From Acidobacteriota bacterium (GTDB lineage Bacteria > Acidobacteriota > Terriglobia > Terriglobales > Acidobacteriaceae), in NCBI GenBank assembly GCA_021781255.1, contig JAJXXG010000723.1:1-7468 (forward strand): 7,468 bases of DNA, given 5' to 3'. Position 1 is the stretch's first letter; the number at the start of each line of letters is the position of its first letter. Of this stretch, positions 1 through 6,073 are shown piece by piece. The notes below the pieces were generated by a model that had not been told where the DNA came from, ran no database searches, and worked only from the letters and a program-made list of their open reading frames with translations. The translations under genes were made by a program, and so were the position numbers.

Positions 1-188
1 TCATTCTCATCGTTCGATATGGCACCGTCGAGAGGCACGTTGTGCAGCGGAGCATCGATCTGCTGGATCGGGTTGGCGCGCATCTGCTTGGTGTCGTGGT
101 CAACGCGGTTGACTATCACGCTCCCGAATATGCCGAATACTATGGAAGAAGGTATTACGAATACCATCGCGAGCGGGATGCGGAATAA
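1..188 (+). CDS. C-terminal end of a bacterial tyrosine kinase (BY-kinase / Wzc-CpsD type polysaccharide co-polymerase), partial
   Basis: Only the last 61 codons are present; the first whole codon is at position 3 and the stop TAA is at 186-188. The peptide opens with a hydrophobic strand (ILIVRYGTV), then a helix and the segment GVVVNAVDY, which matches the end of the P-loop kinase domain of the capsular exopolysaccharide kinase family, where a similar 'GVVLN' strand precedes the tail. The last 20 residues hold six tyrosines within twelve positions (EYAEYYGRRYYEY), the autophosphorylation cluster expected in these cytoplasmic kinases. In the family, cycles of tail phosphorylation control oligomerisation and so polymer length and export. 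The Walker motifs and any fused transmembrane Wzz domain lie outside the window, so I cannot tell whether this is a Wzc-like fusion or a separate CpsD-like kinase. A 159-base gap separates it from the SGNH gene, which reads in the same direction. Confidence 0.85.
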   Translation, partial: ILIVRYGTVERHVVQRSIDLLDRVGAHLLGVVVNAVDYHAPEYAEYYGRRYYEYHRERDAE

Positions 189-347
189 GCGTACTGCGGC
201 CCCGTTGATCCACGGCTTCCCGTAGGACCAGCCTCCTGCCGCGAACAATGCGAGCACCGGGGGGAGCGAACCAGGGAATTTGAGGAGCTTATCGCGAACC
301 ATAGGGATAGTGCGGTCGCCATATAGGCCACAAGGGAGCTGGGAACT
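189..347. other. Intergenic spacer between kinase and SGNH hydrolase genes
   Basis: I see no gene here and no clear sigma-70 promoter or intrinsic terminator. Near its right end, AAGGGAG (332-338) is a good Shine-Dalgarno sequence nine bases before the ATG at 348. Confidence 0.5.
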
Positions 348-1370
348 ATGTGGATCAAGAAGCAATTGAAGATAGCGACTTGTGCGGCCCTTCTACTCGT
401 TTGCGGCGAGATATTTCTGCAATTTCTTGGTCTTGGACATCCCGCCCTGGTGACCACCGACAGCCCTGCGCAGTATGAACCAGTTCCAAATCAGAATATT
501 CGGCGCCTCTGGCCGTTTAGCGACAGCCTCGTGGCGCACGTTCGAATCAATAGTTTCGGAATGCGATCTGATTCGATTTCCGAGAGGAAAAATCCCGGGA
601 CTCTTCGCATTTATTTTCTCGGGGATTCCATTACTTGGGGAACGACAGAGGTAGACCAGAGTCAATTGTTCACAGAGATACTTCACCATGAATTGCCATT
701 AGAAGTACACCAGCCCGTCGAGGTCATAAACGGCTCGATAAGTGGCTGGGCAATCTCTAACGAGCTGTCATTTCTGCGGGAGCATGGGGTGCTGAATGCG
801 GATCGGGTCATTCTTGTTCTTAATGATGGCGATCCGACCCAGCCCGTCGCACCTAAGCCCCAGGATGAAGTAATTCCGTCGCTTGCGCACCACCCTATTT
901 TCGGCTTCCAGGAACTGTGGGATCGAGGTCTGCGCCCTCAACTGAGCGCTCTGCTGAGGAGATTGAACATTAATTGGAATGCATTTCCGAGCCAAGACCC
1001 TGGCATTGAAATCGGGGGAGATTCGGTGGTACTACACAATAACCTCGCCCTGCTAAGCCAGATGAACGCATTTGTGAAGAAGTCAGGTAGCAAGATGTCT
1101 ATTCTCTATATTCCGATTCAACGACCTAGAGAATTCAATGTGGCTCACACTCAAGCAGACGACGGGGGAGAGGCCGTTCGTGTGTGGGCTGAAAGCAACG
1201 GGGTTCCCTTTATTGACATTGGCCCAGCCATGGCGCAGTATCCTGCAGACGCTATACTCTTGCGGGACCACGTACACTTCAACGTCCGAGGTCATCGCGA
1301 CATTGCAACACAAATTGAGGCACATTCGGCCGAGCTGATCGGTACAAAGCCTTTTGATCGGCTGCGATAA
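348..1370 (+). CDS. Membrane-anchored SGNH/GDSL-family hydrolase (possible polysaccharide acyl esterase or acyltransferase)
   Basis: This 340-residue protein begins with two lysines and a hydrophobic stretch (about residues 8-29), which reads as a signal anchor placing the rest in the periplasm. The segment NSFGMRSDSI followed by a charged stretch leads into RIYFLGDSITWG, the family's usual lead-in to block I; Ser94 is the predicted nucleophile. Gly133 in the ISGW segment fits block II. Block V is clear: Asp307 and His310 in RDHVHFNVRGH. Block III, normally GxND, reads LNDGD (Asn159), a variant. SGNH enzymes cleave or transfer ester-linked acyl groups. In a polysaccharide locus the likely job is removing or adding acetyl-type groups on the polymer, but the substrate is inference. 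The start is supported by AAGGGAG nine bases upstream. It lies between the kinase and polymerase genes, with gaps of 159 and 308 bases. Sampled GC is low (26 of 60 bases at 541-600) compared with genes further right. Confidence 0.85.
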   Translation: MWIKKQLKIATCAALLLVCGEIFLQFLGLGHPALVTTDSPAQYEPVPNQNIRRLWPFSDSLVAHVRINSFGMRSDSISERKNPGTLRIYFLGDSITWGTTEVDQSQLFTEILHHELPLEVHQPVEVINGSISGWAISNELSFLREHGVLNADRVILVLNDGDPTQPVAPKPQDEVIPSLAHHPIFGFQELWDRGLRPQLSALLRRLNINWNAFPSQDPGIEIGGDSVVLHNNLALLSQMNAFVKKSGSKMSILYIPIQRPREFNVAHTQADDGGEAVRVWAESNGVPFIDIGPAMAQYPADAILLRDHVHFNVRGHRDIATQIEAHSAELIGTKPFDRLR

Positions 1371-1469
1371 TTGATTGGTACAGGGGTTTTGGTTCGAGCC
1401 GCCGGCGATGCAATCTGCATTTGTGGTGAAGGAAAGTTCGATGTGTTAGTTTGGCAGGCCAAGTCTTGT

Positions 1470-1494
1470 TAAAGAGGTACGCGGCATCTCTTTA
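1470..1494. repeat. Inverted repeat / hairpin (9-bp stem, 7-base loop)
   Basis: TAAAGAGGT (1470-1478) pairs with ATCTCTTTA (1486-1494) around the loop ACGCGGC; one of the nine pairs is G-U. No run of T follows (TGAATAAGG), so it is not a standard intrinsic terminator. It could be a weak attenuator, an mRNA end structure or a protein-binding site. It lies 100 bases after the SGNH stop. Confidence 0.4.
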
Positions 1495-1649
1495 TGAATA
1501 AGGTTAGCTTTGTGCGTCGGGCTTGCCAAGGAAGCTCATTGCTGTAATTCGAGCGTCCGTCCGAGGGCAGGACAAATGAGTTAGTCGATTGGCACCTTTA
1601 AGAACGCACGCATCTTGCTCGATTGATGTGCTCGAAAGCGTGCTAGAAA

Positions 1650-1663
1650 TCCTCTGTAGAGGA
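1650..1663 (+). promoter_or_regulatory. Inverted repeat covering a Shine-Dalgarno-like GAGGA upstream of the polymerase gene
   Basis: TCCTC (1650-1654) can pair with GAGGA (1659-1663) around the loop TGTA. GAGGA is the best ribosome-binding-like sequence upstream of the ATG at 1679, although its 15-base spacing is long. If it is used, folding would hide it and lower translation. The stem is only 5 bp, so a chance palindrome is quite possible. Confidence 0.25.
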
Positions 1664-1678
1664 AAATTCTGAAGCGGA

Positions 1679-3058
1679 ATGATTACAACCACGAGAACGA
1701 GAGAACAGGTGCGGTCCGGCGGGTCGAATGTGCGCCAAGGGCTATTGTCGCTCGGCACGGATATTCTGGCCTTTTTGATCGCTACGGTCGCTTACTTTTT
1801 CATCCGCATTGTCGGACAACTTTACATTTCTGAGATTATACTGATCGCGTTCTTGCCCATTTTCATTATTCTTCATCCGAAGAGGGCTTTCAGGCCGAGG
1901 CTGAACCTTACTTTTGGCCTAATGGGGCTTTGGCTCATTAGTCAAGTTCTGACGGACATCTATCGCAGCACTGGGATGCAAGATTGGATGCGAGGCGACG
2001 CGAATATCATATTCTTCGCAGCCGATCTGCTTGGTCTTTCAATCTTGCTGGGAAATAGTCAGCGTCGTAGGATAATCTTCATTGCGGGCCTTGCGATAGG
2101 TTCCATTATAGGGAGTAAGTTTGAGCCAATGTTTGACTCTTCCGATGATCCTTGGAAGTGGATATATTCAATGGGGACAAACCTCGCCATTCTCTTGGTA
2201 AGCTGCTATTTCTATCGAAGCCGCAGATACTTCATCACGGGGTTACTTCTTGCCGGAATCGCGGCCGTAAATCTGGTCATGAATTTTCGTTCGCCCGTGC
2301 TGATGTTGCTGGTCACGATGGTTTTGGTTCTCCCTATCGTTCCAGAGCGAATCGGTCGGCTGAGACTTCTGCCCCGGGCGGGTAGCGTAGCGCGCTTCGC
2401 CGTCTTAGCGGGGCTGGCGCTGGGAGCAGCTGGGGCCGCGGCCGGCTTAGTGCATGTGGCAACCTCCGCCGGCTGGGTCAGCGAAGATGCGCAGGCCAAA
2501 AACGAGATACAGTCTCAGTCAAAGGGCGGGCTACTGCTCAGTGGAAGGCCAGAGCTATATGTCTCCTCAGTTGCCGTTTGGGATAGCCCGATTCTGGGGC
2601 ACGGATCCTGGGCGAAAGACTTCAAATATACCGAAATGTTGTATGACATTGGGAACACATATGGGTTCGGTAATGGCGGCAACTTACAAGGGGAAGAGGA
2701 TTCTAGCCTGGGCCTCATTCCGACTCATTCGCACCTCATGGGCGCCTGGGTTCAGGCTGGCATTCTCGGTGCCGTCTTCTGGGCTTATATTCTTTGGCTG
2801 GTCTTCAAAGGGATGGTTCGGGTCTTGATTGCGCAGTCTGCGGTCACTCCCCTTTACACTTGGATGTTCATTAATCTCTTTTGGGCCATTCCGTTCTCCC
2901 CGTTTGCAAACACGTCAAGAGTATCTGAGGCGCTGATTATTGTGATTATCGTCGACCTGCTGGAGTCCTCGCCGCATGCGGTTGGGGCTCTGAGTCAACC
3001 GCGCCGGAAGCAGTGGAGGCGGACACCTTTCCACGGCAGTCTCTCTTCATCCAGGTGA
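1679..3058 (+). CDS. O-antigen/exopolysaccharide polymerase or ligase-like membrane protein (Wzy/WaaL type)
   Basis: This 459-residue protein is strongly hydrophobic, with roughly eleven or twelve membrane segments (for example about 28-66, 77-94, 109-147, 164-222, 238-262, 356-377, 393-406 and 417-428). A large hydrophilic loop at about 263-355 is the typical periplasmic loop of the Wzy/WaaL superfamily. The loop starts with SGRPELY (288-294), continues to SPILGHGSW, where the family has its 'P-hydrophobic-GxG' element, and ends at PTHSHL (348-353), the histidine motif seen just before the next membrane helix. These proteins join lipid-linked repeat units, or ligate polymer to an acceptor, on the periplasmic face. 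The flippase and GT4 genes alongside favour the polymerase role. ATG 1679 is the first start after an in-frame TGA at 1670; GTG 1709, with GAGAG just upstream, is a possible alternative. The last 25 residues are basic (QPRRKQWRR) and likely cytoplasmic. Sampled GC is low (26 of 60 bases at 1801-1860). Confidence 0.8.
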   Translation: MITTTRTREQVRSGGSNVRQGLLSLGTDILAFLIATVAYFFIRIVGQLYISEIILIAFLPIFIILHPKRAFRPRLNLTFGLMGLWLISQVLTDIYRSTGMQDWMRGDANIIFFAADLLGLSILLGNSQRRRIIFIAGLAIGSIIGSKFEPMFDSSDDPWKWIYSMGTNLAILLVSCYFYRSRRYFITGLLLAGIAAVNLVMNFRSPVLMLLVTMVLVLPIVPERIGRLRLLPRAGSVARFAVLAGLALGAAGAAAGLVHVATSAGWVSEDAQAKNEIQSQSKGGLLLSGRPELYVSSVAVWDSPILGHGSWAKDFKYTEMLYDIGNTYGFGNGGNLQGEEDSSLGLIPTHSHLMGAWVQAGILGAVFWAYILWLVFKGMVRVLIAQSAVTPLYTWMFINLFWAIPFSPFANTSRVSEALIIVIIVDLLESSPHAVGALSQPRRKQWRRTPFHGSLSSSR

Positions 3059-3340
3059 ATCAGGGAATCTTCCCAAGCTGATCGTAGGTTGTCATTCACT
3101 GATTCCGGCTCTGCTGATATCTGTGAACCTTATGAGCCATCCGAATTAATCGCGTGAAGGGCGGCTTGCGGCTCGTATGCGCGGGCTTGAGCCGGGCAGG
3201 CCTTGCGTGATTCGGCGGGGGCAGGATTGATCGAGCGACTTGCTCTCACCGTCTGGCCGATGCTTCGTACCCTGAGGGATTCCGTACAGCAAACAAAATT
3301 CGCCTGCGCCGGGGGCAAACCCCGTACGATACCTTTGCCC
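3059..3340. other. Spacer upstream of the flippase gene
   Basis: No convincing gene or terminator is visible. The flippase frame stays open back to a TTG at 3203, which would add 46 residues (MRDSAGAGLIERL...); that stretch does not resemble the start of a flippase. TTGTCA at 3089-3094 resembles a -35 box, but the nearest -10-like sequence (TGATAT, 3115-3120) lies 20 bases on, which is too far for a confident promoter call. Confidence 0.4.
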
Positions 3341-4768
3341 ATGACACTTGATTTGCGATCAAAAATCAGATCTCTCGGAGTTATTTTCCGTCGCCCAGCT
3401 AATGCCGCCGTGGGAGATGCAGCCCGCTCTCGCGAGCGGTACCACCGGGCACTCCTCACCACTGCGGCATCGTTCGGAGCCAAAGGAATCTCCTTTGTCA
3501 CTTCGATTCTCACGGTGCGGTGGACGCTCCACTATCTCGGCGCGGAGCGATATGGGATGTGGGTCACCATTTCGTCGTTTGTGCTTCTCCTCAGCTTCGC
3601 GGATCTGGGACTGGGGAATGGACTGATTAATATCGTCGCGGAAGGCGTGGGACATGAAGATCAAAAAGCGATCCAGCGTGCTGTATCCAGCGCCTTCTGG
3701 ATACTCGGGGCGGTGGCCGTCCTGCTGCTGTGTGCAGGCGTCGCGGTATATCCCCTCCTGCATCCAGAGCGGATTCTGAATGTTCATTCGGCCATGGCAG
3801 TGCGAGAAGCCGGGCCTGCGCTGGCGATGTTTTTTCTTTGCTTTGTGGTCAACCTGCCCCTCGGCGCCGTGGCCGGCGCCCGGATTGGACTGCAGCAGGC
3901 TTACGTCTCGAGCGTGTGGTCCATCGCCGGCGCGGCGGCAACGCTGGCCGCTCTGTGGATTGCAATCAATGCGAGCGCGGGCCTGCCGGTCCTGATCCTC
4001 GCGCTTCTGGGGCCCGGTCTGGTGACATCCGCCCTGAATGGTTTCACGCTCTTCGGAATCAACCGCCGGGATCTGTGGCCGTCGCCTGCAGCTTTTTCCA
4101 TGCAGGCAGGAAGAAGGCTGCTGCGGATTGGATTGATGTTCTTCATTCTGCAGATTGCGATTTCAGTCGCCATCCAGACCGACAATCTGGTCATTGCGCA
4201 GATCAAGGGCGCAGATGCCGTGGCTGCCTACGCCGTACCGGGGCGCATGTTTTCCATGGCAAACGGAGTCATCGCCCTGCTCTCTTTTTCGATGTGGCCT
4301 GCTTTTGCCGAGGCCTCCGCGCGATCCGACCGCGCCTGGATTCGCAAAGGCTTCCGGCGCATTGTGATTGCGAGCGTGGGCGCGGCTCTGGTCGCTGTGA
4401 CATTTCTGGCGATTGCCGGGAACCGCATCCTCGCGCTCTGGGTGGGCCCGCAGATGCATGCGTCCCACACGCTCCTCCTCTGGTTTGCGCTTCAGGGTCT
4501 CGTCCTAGCTTACTTGCAGCCGATTGGCGTTCTCCTGAACGGATTGAGCCAGTTTCGGTTGCAGGTTAAACTCTCGATTGTGATGGCTGGTCTCAACCTT
4601 GCGTTGTCGATTTTGTGTGTCAGAGTGTATGGGATTGCCGGGGCGGCCATGGGGACCGTGATCTCGTTCCTGCTGGTGCAGGTCGTGCCATTTTCGGTTC
4701 TCGTATCCCGCCTCCTCGCAGAGCCCCGGCCGAATGCTGCGGCGAATCAAGCTCCGGAGAATCCATAG
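3341..4768 (+). CDS. wzx: Lipid-linked oligosaccharide flippase (Wzx-like, MOP/MATE superfamily polysaccharide transporter)
   Basis: From ATG 3341 the protein has 475 residues, a usual length for Wzx/PST-type flippases, with about twelve hydrophobic segments. The diagnostic part is near the start: TILTVRWTLHYLGAERYGMW-like sequence (about 55-74), then FADLGLGNGLINIVAE (86-101), the conserved 'DLGLGNG' loop between the first two helices. An acidic-polar pair sits in a later helix (QTDNLVIAQ, 279-287), as is common in this superfamily. The family moves undecaprenyl-linked repeat units from the cytoplasmic to the periplasmic face, feeding the polymerase encoded just upstream. The start is uncertain: the frame is open back to TTG 3203 (521 residues), with GGGCAGG close before it, while ATG 3341 lacks a clear ribosome-binding site. 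I prefer 3341 because the extra 46 residues look non-homologous. Sampled GC is high (41 of 60 bases at 3901-3960), unlike the polymerase gene. Confidence 0.85.
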   Translation: MTLDLRSKIRSLGVIFRRPANAAVGDAARSRERYHRALLTTAASFGAKGISFVTSILTVRWTLHYLGAERYGMWVTISSFVLLLSFADLGLGNGLINIVAEGVGHEDQKAIQRAVSSAFWILGAVAVLLLCAGVAVYPLLHPERILNVHSAMAVREAGPALAMFFLCFVVNLPLGAVAGARIGLQQAYVSSVWSIAGAAATLAALWIAINASAGLPVLILALLGPGLVTSALNGFTLFGINRRDLWPSPAAFSMQAGRRLLRIGLMFFILQIAISVAIQTDNLVIAQIKGADAVAAYAVPGRMFSMANGVIALLSFSMWPAFAEASARSDRAWIRKGFRRIVIASVGAALVAVTFLAIAGNRILALWVGPQMHASHTLLLWFALQGLVLAYLQPIGVLLNGLSQFRLQVKLSIVMAGLNLALSILCVRVYGIAGAAMGTVISFLLVQVVPFSVLVSRLLAEPRPNAAANQAPENP

Positions 4769-4795
4769 CCAGTCTGCGAAAGGAAAGATTGCATC

Positions 4796-6073
4796 GTGCG
4801 AGTCGTCCATGTGTCGATGGGAACGAGCGGTGGGGGCGGGCGTATCGCTCTGCTCCTGCACCAGACGCTGCGAAAGCTTGGCGCGGACTCGCACATGGTG
4901 GTCCTTGAATCGAGTTCCACGGAGCATCCATTCGTTCATCGTCCGCAGGGGCTTGTCCAACGGTTCCTTGCCCGCTATTTGCGGAATATCGATAAGCTGC
5001 CGAATAAACTGTACCGTCACAAGCTGAACACCGCGTGGAGCAATAATTGGGCGCCTGTGTATACGGCGCGTCAGGTTCATACCCTGCTCCCCGATATTGT
5101 CCATCTGCACGTGATCGGCGCCGGTGTCTTCCCAATCCACGATTTCTCGCTGCTGAAAGTGCCCATTGTCTGGACAATGCACGACATGATGGCTTTTACC
5201 GGGGGATGTCACTATAGCCGAGGTTGTGAACGATTTCGGGAGTGCTGCGGATCGTGTCCAGAGCTTGGATCAAGGAACGCGCACGACTTGTCCGGCAGTA
5301 ACTGGCGGAAGAAGGAAGCTCAGTGGAGATCGCTGCCTATGGCGATTGTCTCGCCGAGCCATTGGATGGGGTCACTGAGCAGGAGCAGCGGTTTGCTTGG
5401 CGGAAAGCAGAATGTCGTCATTCACAATGGCATCGATCTGGAGTGCTTTCATCCGCACGACCCGATTTCAGCGCGCGAGGCTTTGGGCATTCCGAAGGAT
5501 AAGAAGCTGATCGGCTTTGGAGCTTCGCTCCTTCTGGACCCGCGGAAAGGATTGGGCTATCTCAAGGATGCATTAGAGAGCACGGTCCACCACTTCGCCG
5601 AAAGTGGCTGTGAGGTTGTCACGTTCGGTCACGGATCTGCCGGTGAAGAAATGGCTGGCATGCGATCGCACAACTTCGGGTCAATCTCTGACGACCGTAA
5701 GCTTGCGCTGCTCTATTCGGCGCTGGATGTGTTTTGTGTTCCATCCATCGAAGAAAATCTGGCCACTACAGCGATCGAGTCTCTTGCCTGTGGTACCCCC
5801 GTGGTTGCGTTCGGAATTGGCGGATTCCCCGACATCATCGAGCATCTGAAGTGCGGATTTCTGGCGGAACCATTTGAATCGCGGAGCCTGGCCGCAGGTC
5901 TTCAATGGACCTTAGACGCAAACCATCCATCGGACGGTTTAAACAGCGTAAGAGAAGCGGCGCGCAACCGAGCGGAACAGGTCTTTGACAGCAGGGCGGT
6001 TGCCCGGAAGCATCTGGACCTGTACCAAATCCTGCTCGAAGAAGCTTCGACGCAACGAAGATTGTACGCATGA
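4796..6073 (+). CDS. GT4-family glycosyltransferase with a cysteine-rich insert (group 1, GT-B fold)
   Basis: This 425-residue cytoplasmic enzyme starts at GTG 4796, with AAAGGAAAG (4779-4787) at good spacing and a 27-base gap from the flippase gene. Its N-terminal half opens with a Rossmann strand and glycine loop (VVHVSMGTSGGGGR, 3-16), the acceptor-side loop of GT-B enzymes. It continues with PDIVHLH (99-105) and VWTMHD (125-130). The C-terminal half has NGID (211-214), DPRKG (248-252; basic residues that contact the donor phosphates in the family) and the GT4 signature E-x7-E at Glu320 and Glu328 (ENLATTAIE), followed by ACGTPVVA. GT4 enzymes transfer sugar from a nucleotide donor with retention of the anomeric configuration. 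Here it should add one sugar to the lipid-linked repeat unit; donor and acceptor cannot be read from sequence. Residues 138-154 carry five cysteines (C138, C144, C150, C151, C154), possibly a metal site. The stop overlaps the next start by 4 bases. Confidence 0.9.
   Translation: MRVVHVSMGTSGGGGRIALLLHQTLRKLGADSHMVVLESSSTEHPFVHRPQGLVQRFLARYLRNIDKLPNKLYRHKLNTAWSNNWAPVYTARQVHTLLPDIVHLHVIGAGVFPIHDFSLLKVPIVWTMHDMMAFTGGCHYSRGCERFRECCGSCPELGSRNAHDLSGSNWRKKEAQWRSLPMAIVSPSHWMGSLSRSSGLLGGKQNVVIHNGIDLECFHPHDPISAREALGIPKDKKLIGFGASLLLDPRKGLGYLKDALESTVHHFAESGCEVVTFGHGSAGEEMAGMRSHNFGSISDDRKLALLYSALDVFCVPSIEENLATTAIESLACGTPVVAFGIGGFPDIIEHLKCGFLAEPFESRSLAAGLQWTLDANHPSDGLNSVREAARNRAEQVFDSRAVARKHLDLYQILLEEASTQRRLYA
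6070..6073 (+). other. ATGA start/stop overlap between the two GT4 genes
   Basis: The TGA stop of the first GT4 gene (6071-6073) and the ATG of the second (6070-6072) share bases. No strong Shine-Dalgarno sequence precedes this ATG, which fits re-initiation by ribosomes finishing the upstream gene. Confidence 0.7.

Larger units (their letters stand above)
1371..1678. other. 308-base intergenic region, no convincing gene
   Basis: No ORF here looks real. A 17-codon reading (1494-1547, MNKVSFVRR...) has no ribosome-binding site. The region contains a 9-bp hairpin (1470-1494) and a small inverted repeat just before the polymerase gene (1650-1663). The gap suggests that the polymerase may be transcribed or regulated separately from the SGNH gene, but I could not pick out a promoter with good -35 and -10 boxes at normal spacing. 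Confidence 0.5.

Noticed and set aside
1494..1547. 17-codon ORF (MNKVSFVRR...) after the hairpin
   Set aside because: No ribosome-binding site, and no run of regulatory codons that would mark a leader peptide.
1504..1758. 84-codon reverse-strand open frame in the gap before the polymerase
   Set aside because: It overlaps the polymerase start, has no recognisable domain and no visible ribosome-binding site.
3089..3120. TTGTCA ... TGATAT promoter-like pair before the flippase
   Set aside because: The spacing of 20 bases is too long for a standard sigma-70 promoter, and the -10 match is modest.
3130..3513. 127-codon reverse-strand open frame partly in the spacer before the flippase
   Set aside because: Most of it opposes the flippase start; the peptide is low-complexity Ala/Arg/Ser with no recognisable domain.
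3730..4569. 279-codon + strand open frame inside the flippase gene
   Set aside because: It is a shifted frame of a clear membrane transporter, is highly Arg/Cys/Ala-rich and has no family features.
4505..5212. 235-codon reverse-strand open frame across the flippase-GT4 junction
   Set aside because: It spans two real genes on the other strand and has no motifs or ribosome-binding site that I can see.
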